The notes under the pieces: generated by a model
Told to the model about the DNA's origin: nothing
The model's database searches: none
What the model saw: the letters and a program-made list of their open reading frames with translations, nothing else
Shown here: positions 21,106 to 30,859 of the stretch, one piece after another
How the letters are laid out: each line of letters opens with the position of its first letter
How positions within the stretch are numbered: position 1 is the first letter of the stretch
Assembly: GCA_018402445.1 (NCBI GenBank)
Contig: JAGYIT010000007.1
Span: 434,001-498,000, forward strand
DNA: 64,000 nt
Direction: 5' to 3'
Origin: Akkermansiaceae bacterium
GTDB taxonomy: Bacteria; Verrucomicrobiota; Verrucomicrobiia; Verrucomicrobiales; Akkermansiaceae
Position numbers and translations under genes: made by a program

Positions 21106-21259
21106 CGCGCGGGTGAGGAGATTTGTCTAAATTTCCGGTGAAAATATTTTTCGCAGAGGGAGCTTTCCGTGTGGCCAATTAGGCGGGGATGGCGCAAGCT
21201 TTCCGATGGACGGAGCATCAGTTGCCCTGTTCTACAAACCAACATAACACCCCAAAATC

Positions 21260-21847
21260 ATGCAAACCGCAAACGTCAACCTGCCCGTCACCGTCACCGT
21301 GAGGCACGAAAGTGTGACCGACTCCCTTCGTGAGCACGCCATCAAGAAAATCGAGAGCCTACATCTGGATTACCCGAAAATCATCGAGGCGAAAGTAATC
21401 ATGGACGTGCAGAAAAACCGGCACATTGCGGAAATTATCCTGTTTTGCACGAACCACATCACCATCGAGGCGCACACTGAGGGGCGCGACATGTATGTAG
21501 CGCTCGACGAGACCATCGAGAAAATCGCACGCCGTATGCGGAAGCACAAAACCCGCCTGCTGAAGAAGAGCCGCCCGCACCGCAACGAGTCGATCCGCTA
21601 CATTGAGGAGCGTTATTTCACCGAGGAGGCGATGGATCACCCCGAGGAGTCCGCGCACGATCCGGAGCCGTTCATCATCCATCCCGACAAATACGCGGTG
21701 AAAACGATGTTTAAGGAGGACGCGATCATGGAGCTGGAACTCACCGAGCGTCCGTTCGTGCTCTACAAGAGCGCCCGCCGCGGCTGCCTGACGATCATCT
21801 ACCGTCGCAAGGACGGTGAATACGCAGCGCTGGATGTGAACGCCTGA
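21260..21847 (+). CDS. hpf: Ribosome hibernation-promoting factor, long form
   Basis: A 195-residue protein. Residues 1-105 are the HPF/RaiA domain (VNLPVTVTVRHESVTDSLRE, then HRNESIRY at its end) that binds the 30S decoding region. Residues about 135-195 are the C-terminal dimerisation domain of long HPF (HPDKYAVKTMFKEDAIMELE, then RPFVLYKSARRG and YRRKDGEYAALDVN), which pairs ribosomes into 100S dimers. Length and both domains are normal. It ends in a strong terminator at 21872-21903. Confidence 0.95.
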   Translation: MQTANVNLPVTVTVRHESVTDSLREHAIKKIESLHLDYPKIIEAKVIMDVQKNRHIAEIILFCTNHITIEAHTEGRDMYVALDETIEKIARRMRKHKTRLLKKSRPHRNESIRYIEERYFTEEAMDHPEESAHDPEPFIIHPDKYAVKTMFKEDAIMELELTERPFVLYKSARRGCLTIIYRRKDGEYAALDVNA

Positions 21848-21871
21848 TCACGCGTCCGCAGAGATATCTCC

Positions 21872-21903
21872 GGGGGGCGGCCATATGCCGCCGCCCTTTT
21901 TTT
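21872..21903 (+). terminator. Rho-independent terminator after hpf
   Basis: GGGCGGC and GCCGCCGCCC arms around an ATAT-containing loop are followed by seven T. Confidence 0.85.
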
Positions 21904-21956
21904 GTGCAACTCCGGGGAGCGCGGTGCGGTTCCTTTGGGATTCAGTTTGATGGTTT

Positions 21957-22071
21957 CCTTGGGGAGCGGCGCGCCTTCCTGGTTCCACTCACGTAAAATG
22001 GCTACATCACGCTGCGGCACCGCGTGGCCCGTTGGCGGCATGGTCGTCTCTTTCAAAATCCTGAGCTGGTA
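21957..22071 (-). pseudogene. C-terminal remnant of a PVC-type cytochrome c protein
   Basis: The minus frame reads ETTMPPTGHAVPQRDVAILR then EWNQEGAPLPK. This is the characteristic tail of planctomycete-type c cytochromes (the axial Met in 'MPP', then 'D.AILREWI..GAP'). The CxxCH part and signal peptide are absent; the upstream sequence is prmA antisense. It is a gene fragment, not functional. Confidence 0.55.
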
Positions 22072-22123
22072 ATTTTTGTTTTCGGTTGCGGTTCACCGCG
22101 AGCTCCGGCGATGTTTCGGGCCT

Positions 22124-22999
22124 ATGCATTTGTGGTCGAAACTTTCCGGGGTGAAATGGGCGGACGCTTGGGAGGAGCGTTTCGCGGGGAATCCGAATTT
22201 CGTGATCGAGTATGTGAAGGGAGGGAAGTCGGTGCGGCTTCAGGTTTACTGCGCGAGTAAGGCCGAGGCGGACGCGATTTTCGGCCTATTCGGTGGATCG
22301 GTGAGGAAAGTGAATAAGGTGGAATGGAACAAGGCACCGGAGCCACCGAAGCCTTTGAAAGTGCGCGACGCGTTCCTGGTGACGGCGGAGACGGATGCGA
22401 AAAAGCTCGCCACCCTGCGCAAGCAACATGGCAAGCGCGAGATCATCGTGATCCCGCCGGAGATGGCTTTCGGGACAGGGGATCATGCCACCACCTCGAC
22501 TTGCATGAGGTTCTTGGTGGACATTTCCCGCGAGCGGAAAGGGACGGAGTGGACGGTGGCCGATCTTGGGACGGGGACGGGCTTGCTCGCCATCGCGGCG
22601 GCGAAACTGGGTGCGGGCGAGGTCTGGGGCTGCGATTTCGATCCCTTCGCCGTCGCGGTGGCGAAACGCAACGCCGAGCGCAACGCCACGCCGGATGTGA
22701 CCATGGTCGAGCAGGACGTAATCAAGTGGAAGCCGCGCAAGAAAGGCTACGATGTGGTGCTCGCGAACCTTTTCTCCACCGTCCTGATCGAGGCGTGGCC
22801 GGTGATCGCGAAGTCGATGGGCAGGCGCTGCGACCTGGTCGTTTCCGGCATCCTGGCGACGCAGGCATGGGAGGTCTTCGAGTCCGCTGCGAAGGAAGGC
22901 ATCGGCTTCACGAAAATTGTCAGGAAAGGCAAATGGGTCACCGCGCGCGGCGGGTGGTTCGATGATATTTCACCCCGGATGGCAAGGAAATCGCGATGA
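22124..22999 (+). CDS. prmA: Ribosomal protein L11 methyltransferase (PrmA-like)
   Basis: A 291-residue S-adenosylmethionine-dependent methyltransferase. ATG 22124 (MHLWSKLSGVKWADAWEERF) is preferred; the frame opens earlier at 22076 with unlikely sequence. PEMAFGTGDHATTSTCMRF is the PrmA substrate-binding signature, VADLGTGTGLLAIAAAKLGA is SAM motif I, and VVLANLFSTVLIEAWP is the post-II region. The N-terminal substrate domain is present but divergent. PrmA trimethylates ribosomal protein L11. An RNA or other protein target is possible for this divergent copy. Confidence 0.85.
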   Translation: MHLWSKLSGVKWADAWEERFAGNPNFVIEYVKGGKSVRLQVYCASKAEADAIFGLFGGSVRKVNKVEWNKAPEPPKPLKVRDAFLVTAETDAKKLATLRKQHGKREIIVIPPEMAFGTGDHATTSTCMRFLVDISRERKGTEWTVADLGTGTGLLAIAAAKLGAGEVWGCDFDPFAVAVAKRNAERNATPDVTMVEQDVIKWKPRKKGYDVVLANLFSTVLIEAWPVIAKSMGRRCDLVVSGILATQAWEVFESAAKEGIGFTKIVRKGKWVTARGGWFDDISPRMARKSR

Positions 23000-23095
23000 G
23001 TCACGGTTCCATGCCGGGCGGCGTCCCTGCGGAGCTACCAGCTCCATCGGAGTCATCAGTGCCTGTAGAGTGACGTTGGATCCTAGTCATCTTCA

Positions 23096-25675
23096 TCACT
23101 TCTTGAAAACCGCGTGCTCTTGATCCCCTCCGGAAACAAGATACGCGATGAGATCCTTGAGTTCCTCCGCGTTCATCGCGGCGATCATTCCCGGGGGCAT
23201 CATGGAGGTTTGGGAGTATTCGATTTTCTCCACCTGATCGGCGGGGGCTTTTGACATGTCGGCGTAATTGAAGGGGTTCGGCGCGACGGCGATTTCCTTG
23301 TCGTTGTGGAAAAGGAGCCGTCCGTAGAGTGACCCGCCGTTCTTGAGCGTGATGGAGCTGGCGAGGTATTGCTCAGAGATCGATTCGCTCGGTTCGATGA
23401 TCGCGACGAGGATGTCGCGGATCGAGAAACGGTTGCCGACCGAGCCGAGGTCGGGGCCGGAGTATCCGCCGGAACCCTCGAAGCGGTGGCATGCGACGCA
23501 GCGCCCGGCGGAGAACATCGTTTTTCCGTTTTCGAAATCCCTGCCGCGCAAATCCTTATCGAAAAGTTCCATGGCGGCATCCACCGTCCACGCGCCCGGC
23601 GGTCCCTTGGGGATCGGCAGCGCCGAGAGGTCGATGGTTCCGATTTCCTTGAGCAGTTCGGAAACGGCGGCGGCTTCCGCCGGGGGCAGGTGCTCGATGG
23701 CGTCGGCCCGTATCGAGCGGATGTAACCCGAGAAGCTCCTGCCGCCGTCGTTCATCAGGGATTCGTTGAGCCAGCTGAAAAAGTATCTCCGGTCTTCCGG
23801 CGTCCAGCCGCTGCTTACCCGTCGCAGGCAATAGGCGTAGTGGATGTTGCGGGTGTTCGGGGCGTTCGCCATCATGTTGAGGATGGCGTCGCCGTATTCC
23901 TTGCGGCGTCCGAGCATCTCCTTATCATAGCTGACGGATTCGGCGCGGGTTGATTTCATCAGGGTGATGGTTTTTCCCACAACGCTGGGTGCGTTCAGGA
24001 AAGAAAGCACGCGGCACAGCTCCGCGTTGAGGGTGTCGTCTGCGGCGGGGAAATGGGGATCGAGTTTCGCGATCACGGCGGCGTTTTTTTCGGGGGCGGG
24101 TGTGCCGAGGCGTATGAAACAGAGCGAGTAGGAGCGGAGCAGGGCGAGGCGGTCATCGGCTTCGAGATCGCCGAGGGAGATTTCCCCGAGCTTGTCGATC
24201 ACGCGGCCTGAGAGTGATTCATCGCCATGGCGGCACAGCGCGATGAGGGCATGGATCGCGGCGCGGGGATTCTTTTCCGTGAAAACCTTCTCACGCCAGA
24301 GATCGAGCGACTGGTTCTCGATCGCGATGCGCGCGGCGTAGCGGATGGCTCGGTCATCGTGTTTGAGAAAAGGCCACGCCTGTTCCACCGCCGCGATACC
24401 ACCCGCGCCGCCGTCGTGGTATTTTTCCAGCGAGCGCCGCAGCTCCCTGAGTTTCCGGTTCGCGACGAGGGATCTCGGGGTGCCCTCGATTTTTTCTCCG
24501 GTGTATTTGATGCGGTAGAGCTTCGAGGCGGTGGTGCGGCCTCCGGTGACGAAATACATCGCCCCGTCCGGGCCGAAGCGCATGGCGGCGATATTCAGCG
24601 GGCTGCCGTGGAGGAATTCCTTTTTCGTGCCGGTGTAGCTCGATCCGCTTTCCTCCAGCTCCACGGTGTAGATCGTGCCGAAAGTCCAGTCGCAGATGAA
24701 GAGCTTGTCTTGGTATTCCGCCGGGAAATCCGAGTGATGTCCGAAGCTGATGCCGGTGGGCGATCCCGGGCCGACGTTGATTACTGCGCCCAGGCTGTCC
24801 GCGAAATATTCCTGCCACTTGGCGGAGCTGGCGCGCCATCCGAACTCCGCGCCGGACGTGACGTGGTTCACCCGTGTGGGACGATACCAAGGGACGCCGA
24901 TGTCGAACTCGAGATCCGAGTCGTAGGTGAAAAGCTCGCCCTCACGGTTTAGCGCGATGTCCACCGAGTTGCGGAAACCTGAGGCGATCATTTCCCACTC
25001 CGACCCATCCGGCGAGATCCGGCAGATCCAGCCGCCCGGTGCCTTGATGCCGACGGCGTGTCCCATGGGATCGGGGAGGGGAGTGAGCAGCGAGTCCTCT
25101 CTCCACACCGGCGGTTGCAGTGAGGTGGTGCCCTCCGGAGTCCGCGTGTAATTTCCGCTGACGAGGTAGAGACCCTTTCCGTCCGCCGTCTCGATGATGG
25201 AATGCGCGGAGTGCTCGTAGCCGTAATTCAGCCTCTTGAGCAGCGTGAATTCGTCGAAGGCATCGTCGCCGTCCGTGTCGCGGACGCGGTAGAAGCCTTT
25301 CATGGTGGTCATGTAGAGGCTGTCGAAGGCGTAGTGGAAACCCAGTGCGCCGCCGACCTTGCGCCGTCCCCAATCGATGGGTTCGTAGGGAAATCCCGGC
25401 AAGCTCTCGACCTTCGTTTCCGTCACCCCGTTTCCCGGCAATGTGACGCGGAAGACTCCCTTGTCATCCTGGTCGGAAACGATGAGCCGCCCTTTGGGAT
25501 CGAAGGCCATCGCCACCCACGAGCCTTGGGAAGGAGGGACTTCGTAAAGCATTTCCGCGTCGAAACCCTCCGGCAGGGTGATGCCCGTGTCGGGATCGAC
25601 TTGGTAGATCGTCTCTCCTTTCGCTGCGACGAGCGACACAAGGCAAGGGATTAGAAAGAGAAAGGGAGATTGCAT
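23096..25675 (-). CDS. PVC-type haem-binding CxxCH protein (membrane-bound dehydrogenase type)
   Basis: About 859 residues, starting at ATG 25673-25675 with a signal peptide (MQSPFLFLIPCLVSLVAAKG). An N-terminal beta-propeller of PQQ/NHL type follows (LPEGFDAEMLYEVP..., FDPKGRLIVSDQD, FGPDGAMYFVTGGRT). Then comes a HEAT-like helical middle region and a C-terminal cytochrome c domain with CVACHRFEGSGGYSGPDLGS (CxxCH) and a distal Met region (SMMPPGMIAAMNAEELKDLI). This architecture is typical of PVC bacteria, where such proteins are thought to oxidise sugars or other organics in the periplasm. The substrate is unknown. No close operon partner is seen; 23000-23095 is empty. Confidence 0.9.
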   Translation of the reverse strand: MQSPFLFLIPCLVSLVAAKGETIYQVDPDTGITLPEGFDAEMLYEVPPSQGSWVAMAFDPKGRLIVSDQDDKGVFRVTLPGNGVTETKVESLPGFPYEPIDWGRRKVGGALGFHYAFDSLYMTTMKGFYRVRDTDGDDAFDEFTLLKRLNYGYEHSAHSIIETADGKGLYLVSGNYTRTPEGTTSLQPPVWREDSLLTPLPDPMGHAVGIKAPGGWICRISPDGSEWEMIASGFRNSVDIALNREGELFTYDSDLEFDIGVPWYRPTRVNHVTSGAEFGWRASSAKWQEYFADSLGAVINVGPGSPTGISFGHHSDFPAEYQDKLFICDWTFGTIYTVELEESGSSYTGTKKEFLHGSPLNIAAMRFGPDGAMYFVTGGRTTASKLYRIKYTGEKIEGTPRSLVANRKLRELRRSLEKYHDGGAGGIAAVEQAWPFLKHDDRAIRYAARIAIENQSLDLWREKVFTEKNPRAAIHALIALCRHGDESLSGRVIDKLGEISLGDLEADDRLALLRSYSLCFIRLGTPAPEKNAAVIAKLDPHFPAADDTLNAELCRVLSFLNAPSVVGKTITLMKSTRAESVSYDKEMLGRRKEYGDAILNMMANAPNTRNIHYAYCLRRVSSGWTPEDRRYFFSWLNESLMNDGGRSFSGYIRSIRADAIEHLPPAEAAAVSELLKEIGTIDLSALPIPKGPPGAWTVDAAMELFDKDLRGRDFENGKTMFSAGRCVACHRFEGSGGYSGPDLGSVGNRFSIRDILVAIIEPSESISEQYLASSITLKNGGSLYGRLLFHNDKEIAVAPNPFNYADMSKAPADQVEKIEYSQTSMMPPGMIAAMNAEELKDLIAYLVSGGDQEHAVFKK

Positions 25676-25859
25676 GGCCGGGGACCATACCGACGACTGG
25701 CCGTGCCGCAATCCATGGTTTGGCAAAGCCTATCTTGTGACGCGGTAGGCCATCTCCTCCTCTTCGCCACCGGCTGCGCGCTGATGAGTGATGGCAGCCT
25801 CGCCTCCAGCCAGATGCGGGATCGCTGCTCGGGTGTGAAAATGTCCGATATGGATTCGA

Positions 25860-26387
25860 TCAGAAAATCCCGAAACCGGTATCTTCGGCGTCCGGGCCTT
25901 CGAAATTTCGGGCCACGAAATCCTTCCAGACCTCGCGGCTTTGCGGGGAGAGCGAGGCGGTGATTCGCGCCACGCAATCCGAGCACATTAGCAGCGGCAG
26001 CGCGCCCTCGATGAGGCCGCCGTCCTGCCGGAATTGCGCGGAGATTGCGAAGCCTTCCGCAAGGAAACGCGGTATCCGGCAGGCCACGCAGCTATCGAGA
26101 CGCTCGGTCGGATTATCCAGTGCCATCCAATCGAGCATCCGCTGTTCCCAGTCGATTTCGCTTTCCAGAAACGAGCGGATCGCCGCCTTCGAGTCCTCAC
26201 TGAATTTCCCTGAAACCTCGTCGCGGCATTCCTCGCAGACGGCGTATTCCATCACGCACTCGTCGCGGTGGTAGTGCTTGTTGACGACCCACGTTTCCGA
26301 AAAATCCAGCGGATGCGCGCATACCTTGCAGGTGTCGAAAGGTGCATCGGTCTCCACGGAATCGAACCATTTCATCAGCTCTGGCAT
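25860..26387 (-). CDS. Cys-rich, probably zinc-binding protein of unknown function
   Basis: A 175-residue soluble protein with four CxxC pairs: CKVCAHPL (about residue 20), CEECRDEV (about 52), CVACRIPR (about 100) and CSDCVARI (about 134). This suggests two treble-clef or zinc-ribbon units built from two repeats of about 80 residues. There is no signal peptide. I do not recognise a named family; similar Cys-paired proteins are common in Verrucomicrobia. The adjacent deleted isomerase gene gives no functional hint. Confidence 0.65.
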   Translation of the reverse strand: MPELMKWFDSVETDAPFDTCKVCAHPLDFSETWVVNKHYHRDECVMEYAVCEECRDEVSGKFSEDSKAAIRSFLESEIDWEQRMLDWMALDNPTERLDSCVACRIPRFLAEGFAISAQFRQDGGLIEGALPLLMCSDCVARITASLSPQSREVWKDFVARNFEGPDAEDTGFGIF

Positions 26388-26469
26388 GGAACGAAGGTAG
26401 GGCTTTCGCCGCCGGATGGCAACCGGTCTATGGCTTGACCGGCTCCGCCAATAGCCCGCGAATTTCGAG

Positions 26470-26704
26470 TCATTTGGCGAAGGAGCGTTTCAGGTGATCC
26501 TCCGGCGCGCCGGGCACCTGGAAGCATTGCAGGCCGACGGAGGCCTTTGTAGCCGATGCCGTCGTATCCGAGTTGCTTGAGCTGGGCGGCCTGCTCCGTG
26601 GGTGTCTTTTTGCCGAGTCCGTTGTCGAAGGTGAAGAAGGGATCTCCCATGAGCGCGGTGGCCGTGATTAGGCTGGTTGAGAGGATTGCGAAGAAGCGAT
26701 CCAC
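26470..26704 (-). pseudogene. Sugar phosphate isomerase/epimerase-like gene with internal deletion
   Basis: The N terminus (signal peptide MDRFFAILSTSLITATALMG, then KTPTEQAAQLKQLGYDGIGY) matches secreted xylose-isomerase-like TIM-barrel proteins of PVC bacteria. Right after it, in another frame, the family's C-terminal end VGLQCFQVPGAPEDHLKRSF is found, closing at 26470. About 200 middle residues are missing. This is the same kind of damage as in the vapC remnant at 2553-2745. Confidence 0.65.
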
Positions 26705-26802
26705 GTGGATGCCATCGGGCCGCGAGGGGATACCTACAAATCTTGCATCCGTTCTTCGCCGTAAGAAATTGCCGGACGACCGTAGCCTGTTAGTTTGGGG
26801 CG

Positions 26803-29499
26803 GTGATCGAAGTCAATTTCAACCGGGGAATTCATCTGCCAGAGCTGGATTTCTGGCTGGATCCATGGGAAGCGAAGCAATCCGCCTTCGTTTCCCACGC
26901 CCATGCCGACCATTTCGCGCGGCACGGGCAGGCGCTTTGCTCTGCACTGACCGCGAAGCTGCTGCGAGTGCGCTTCAACATGGCGGAGGCACGGCTGGAG
27001 GGGACGGATTTCGGGCAAATGATCGACCGCGACGGCTTCCGGCTGCGGCTGCTGCCGGCGGGGCATATCGCCGGATCTGCGATGCTGCATGTGACGCGGA
27101 AAAAGGACGGCGCCACCCTCCTTTACACCGGAGACTTCAAGGCGCGGCGCGGGCGCACCACTGAGGCGGTGAATTTCATCCAAGCGGACACCCTGATCAT
27201 GGAGACGACCTTCGGGCTGCCACATCTGGTTTTTCCCAATGCGATGGAGGTGGATGCCGCAGTGCTTCGGTTCGTTCAGGACGCGATGGCGGACGGGGAA
27301 ACGCCCGTACTTTTCGGGTATTCCCTGGGCAAGGCGCAGGAGGCTCTGGCGCTGCTGGCGGAGAATGGCATTCCCGCGCTCTCCCATCCCAAGGTTGCGG
27401 AAATGACGGAGGCGTGCCGCGCGGCGGGTATCTGGCTGCCGGAGCCGCGGGTCTTCGAGGGTTTCGCGATGGAAGGGCACGTGGTGGTGGCACCGCCCAA
27501 CGCGGTTTCCGCGAAGCTGCTGCGCGGCCTGAAAAGCAAGCGCACCGCCATGCTCACCGGTTGGGCCTTGCAGCCGGGTTCGCTCTACCGGTATCGCGTC
27601 GATGAGGTGATCCCGATGTCCGACCACGCGGATCATGCCGGGCTGCATGAATGCGTCACGCGGGTTCGCCCGAAACGGGTGCTCACGGTGCACGGCTATG
27701 CGAAGGAGTTCGCCGCAGAATTGCGAGCCAAGGGAATCGAGGCGTGGTGCGCGATGGGTGGGGATCAGCTCGAGCTTTCGCTGGGGAAATCGCATTCCCC
27801 CTCGGTGGGTGCGGCGGCACCCCGGCACAGCCGACCCATCTGCCAGCTCGCAGATTTTTCCGATATCTGCCGCCTGATCGGGGAAACGAGCAGCCGCCTA
27901 GCGAAGATCGATTACCTCGTGGGGTATCTGCGCGGCCTCGACGGGGATGACCTTGAAACGGCGACTCGTTGGCTCACTGGCGAGGCGTTGCCGAGGCGGG
28001 CGGGTAGGCGCTCACTGAATGTTGGAAGCGCCACGATCAAGCGAGCGTTGGCCTCGGTGCCGGGTGTGAAAACCGAGCGTTATCAGGAAATCTCCTCTGT
28101 TCAGAACGACATCGCGCGGACAGCCAGAATCCTTCTTCAGGAGATACCACTTTCTCCTAAGCCGATGGAGTTGAAAGATTTACGAACTTTTTTCTTAGAT
28201 CTTGATTGTATGAAAGGTTCGCTGGAGAAAGTGGAGATCCTCTCGAAACGATTGTTTGATCTACATCCTTCGGAGGGTGAGCTTGTGATCAAGATATTAA
28301 CAGGCGATCTGCGAATCGGACTGAAGGAAGGATTGGTTGAGGAGGCGCTTGGTAAGTCGTTTCAAGCGGATGATTCAATCTTGAGGCAGGCGAACATGTT
28401 GACGGGAGATTTAGGGCGAACGGCGGTTCTGGCGAAGGAAGATCGCCTTGCGGAGGCGACCTTAACGCCTCTGGTGCCGATCCGCTGCATGTTGGCTTCG
28501 CCGCTGGAAAGGGATGAATCGGACAACAGGCCAAAGTTCGCGGATCTGCCTTTTTCGCCGCCGTTCTGGCTGGAGCCGAAATACGACGGGATCCGTGCGC
28601 AGCTTCACAAGATGGGGGGCGAGGTCGGGTTGTTTTCACGGGATCTGCGTCCGCTCGACAGGGAATTCCCGGAGTTGATCGAGGCGGCGGCGGCGGTGGC
28701 CGGGGATTTCGTTTTGGATGGCGAGCTGATCGCCTACGCGGAGGGGCGGAAGCTGGGCTTTGCGGATCTCCAGAAGCGGCTCGGACGGAGGAGGGTGGAG
28801 GGTGACCTTTTCACGGAGGCAGCGGAAGGGGTCGGATCCGTCCCGCTGAGATACGTTGCGTTCGATCTACTTTGGGTGGAGGGGGAGAGTTTGCTGGAGG
28901 TCGCTTTGAAGGAGCGGCGGGAGAGGCTGGAGAAGCTTCCGCTGGAGGGGATGTTCGGGTGCATCGAGGTGTTCCGTGCAAATGACGCCGACGAGGTGGA
29001 GGCATGTTTCAAATCCGCCATCCAGCAGGATCACGAGGGGCTTATCGCGAAAGATCTTTCGAGTGCCTATGTGCCGGGGCGGCGGGGGAAGTCATGGATC
29101 AAGCTGAAGGGCGTGATGCCGACCTTGGACTGTGTCGTGACCTTCGCGGAGCAGGGGCACGGGCGTCGGTCGGACGTGCTTTCCGACTACACCTTCTCTG
29201 TTCGCGACGAGGCGAGCGGCGAGCTGCGGGTGTTGGGCAAGGCCTACTCGGGACTCACGGATGCGGAGATCGAGGAGCTTACCGATCATTTCCGCGCACA
29301 CACCTTAGAAAAGGAACGGCGCAAGCACCGGGTGGAGCCGAATGTGGTGCTGGAGATCGCTTTCGATTCGATCCGCCCATCCACGCGCCACGACTCTGGC
29401 CTCGCGCTGCGTTTCCCGCGCATAAAGGCGATTCGTCGCGATAAAACCATTGCCGACATCGACTCGCTCCGGACGGCGGAAAGCCTTGTGAAGCGCTGA
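26803..29499 (+). CDS. Fused MBL/beta-CASP exonuclease and ATP-dependent DNA ligase
   Basis: 898 residues, GTG start at 26803. Residues 1-335 are the 'ligase-associated DNA exonuclease' family: SHAHADHFARHG (metal motif HxHxDH), LLPAGHIAGSAM, LLYTGDFKARR and the beta-CASP part (PVLFGYSLGKAQEALALL, MSDHADHAGL, TVHGYAKEFA). Residues about 360-570 are the DNA-binding domain of ATP-dependent ligases. Residues about 580-895 are the adenylation and OB domains: EPKYDGIRAQ (nucleophilic Lys), FVLDGELIAY, VAFDLLW, EGLIAKDL and SWIKLKG. These two proteins are usually separate neighbours, often with an Lhr-like helicase and a phosphoesterase; here they are one chain and the helicase is absent. Probable role: trimming DNA ends and then sealing them. 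Confidence 0.92.
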   Translation: MIEVNFNRGIHLPELDFWLDPWEAKQSAFVSHAHADHFARHGQALCSALTAKLLRVRFNMAEARLEGTDFGQMIDRDGFRLRLLPAGHIAGSAMLHVTRKKDGATLLYTGDFKARRGRTTEAVNFIQADTLIMETTFGLPHLVFPNAMEVDAAVLRFVQDAMADGETPVLFGYSLGKAQEALALLAENGIPALSHPKVAEMTEACRAAGIWLPEPRVFEGFAMEGHVVVAPPNAVSAKLLRGLKSKRTAMLTGWALQPGSLYRYRVDEVIPMSDHADHAGLHECVTRVRPKRVLTVHGYAKEFAAELRAKGIEAWCAMGGDQLELSLGKSHSPSVGAAAPRHSRPICQLADFSDICRLIGETSSRLAKIDYLVGYLRGLDGDDLETATRWLTGEALPRRAGRRSLNVGSATIKRALASVPGVKTERYQEISSVQNDIARTARILLQEIPLSPKPMELKDLRTFFLDLDCMKGSLEKVEILSKRLFDLHPSEGELVIKILTGDLRIGLKEGLVEEALGKSFQADDSILRQANMLTGDLGRTAVLAKEDRLAEATLTPLVPIRCMLASPLERDESDNRPKFADLPFSPPFWLEPKYDGIRAQLHKMGGEVGLFSRDLRPLDREFPELIEAAAAVAGDFVLDGELIAYAEGRKLGFADLQKRLGRRRVEGDLFTEAAEGVGSVPLRYVAFDLLWVEGESLLEVALKERRERLEKLPLEGMFGCIEVFRANDADEVEACFKSAIQQDHEGLIAKDLSSAYVPGRRGKSWIKLKGVMPTLDCVVTFAEQGHGRRSDVLSDYTFSVRDEASGELRVLGKAYSGLTDAEIEELTDHFRAHTLEKERRKHRVEPNVVLEIAFDSIRPSTRHDSGLALRFPRIKAIRRDKTIADIDSLRTAESLVKR

Positions 29500-29837
29500 C
29501 ACGGGTGGCGGCGCCCGAGTCTTCCTGTTCCCTCATCGTCACTCTCTCGCCGTGTTCCCATGCTTTGCCATCCCCCCTATTCGCTCCCTGTCTGATTTTC
29601 ATCTCTCCATATCGCAGGGAGTAATAAGAAAGCTGGGCAGCACTTGCATTTTCTCTGTCACGTTTGATGATTGGCTTCGGACAAGAGGAGAAGCTCAAAA
29701 GCCATGTGATCGCTCCTTCGGGGAGTTGTTCCGGAAATCTGAATGGTTGCGGCTTTTTGGAGTTTCCCTTCGATTTGGGCTGGCGGGCGCGGGCGATATT
29801 TTCCAAGCTGCCTTTACCTACTAACCCACCACTCCTT
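29500..29837. other. Intergenic region upstream of cysK
   Basis: No convincing gene or RNA. The open frames here are either antisense shadows or an upstream extension of the cysK frame without protein-like sequence. It should hold the cysK promoter; only weak -10/-35-like sequences are seen (TTGCAT about 29643). No riboswitch consensus is recognised. Confidence 0.5.
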
Positions 29838-30797
29838 ATGAACATCGCAGAAAACATGGTCGCCACCATCGGCAACACCCCTCTCATCCGCCTGAACCAC
29901 ATCACAAAAGGCCTCGAAGCTGAGATCTGCGTGAAGGCCGAGTTTTTCAATCCGCTCTTCAGTGTGAAAGACCGGATCGGCAAGGCGATGATCGAGGCAG
30001 GCGAGCGCGACGGATTCCTCAAGCCCGGCGGACTCATCATCGAGCCAACCTCCGGCAACACCGGCATCGCCCTGGCCTTCGTGGCGCGCGCCAAAGGCTA
30101 CCGCTGCATCCTCACCATGCCCGAGAGTATGTCGATCGAGCGCCGGGTTTTGCTGCGCCTACTCGGTGCGGAAATCGTTCTCACCCCCCGTGCTAGAGGT
30201 ATGGGCGGTGCCATCGCCATGGCGAAAAAGCTTCTTGCGGAAACGCCAGGTGCGTTCGGCCCGGGTCAGTTCGACAACCCCGCCAACCCGCAGGTGCACC
30301 GTGAAACGACCGCCGAGGAAATCTGGCGCGACACGGACGGTGAGATCGACGCCTTCGTGTCCGGAGTCGGCACGGGTGGCACGATCACGGGGGTTTCCGA
30401 GGTCCTGAAATCCCGGCGCGAAATGAAAACTTTCGCCGTGGAGCCGACGAACAGTCCGGTTATTTCCGGCGGGCAGCCGGGGCCGCACATGATCCAGGGC
30501 ATCGGTGCGGGTTTCATCCCGGGCAACCTCAACGTGGGTATCATTGACGAGACGATTCTTGTATCCAACGAAGATGCCTTCGCCACCGCGCAGGCGCTCG
30601 CCCAGCAGGAAGGTCTGCCCGCCGGGATTTCCACGGGAGCCAACGTATGGGCCGCCATGCAGGTCGCGAAACGCCCCGAGTTCAAGGGCAAGCGCATCGT
30701 CACCATCGGCTGCTCCTCCAGCGAGCGCTACCTTTCCACCCCGCTCGCCGACAAGCTCCGGGAGGAGTGCGCCGCCCTACCGGTGCAGGAAATTTAG
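29838..30797 (+). CDS. cysK: Cysteine synthase A (O-acetylserine sulfhydrylase)
   Basis: A 319-residue PLP enzyme that makes L-cysteine from O-acetylserine and sulfide. ATG 29838 ([20 protein letters not shown]) fits the family start. The PLP Lys is in [14 protein letters not shown], the substrate loop is [13 protein letters not shown], the phosphate-binding loop is [13 protein letters not shown], and the C-terminal Ser is in [12 protein letters not shown]. Length is typical. No cysE or other sulfur gene is adjacent. Confidence 0.95.
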   Translation: MNIAENMVATIGNTPLIRLNHITKGLEAEICVKAEFFNPLFSVKDRIGKAMIEAGERDGFLKPGGLIIEPTSGNTGIALAFVARAKGYRCILTMPESMSIERRVLLRLLGAEIVLTPRARGMGGAIAMAKKLLAETPGAFGPGQFDNPANPQVHRETTAEEIWRDTDGEIDAFVSGVGTGGTITGVSEVLKSRREMKTFAVEPTNSPVISGGQPGPHMIQGIGAGFIPGNLNVGIIDETILVSNEDAFATAQALAQQEGLPAGISTGANVWAAMQVAKRPEFKGKRIVTIGCSSSERYLSTPLADKLREECAALPVQEI

Positions 30798-30859
30798 CCA
30801 CAGATGGAGAAGGGATTGCGCCGTGCCCGCCGCGTTTCCCACCCCTAACTATCAAATCC

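Noticed and set aside
25651..25859. Minus frame with protein-like stretch (DIFTPEQRSRIWLEARLPSL)
   Set aside because: It could be a remnant, but there is no start, no family match I recognise, and it overlaps the signal peptide of the neighbouring gene.
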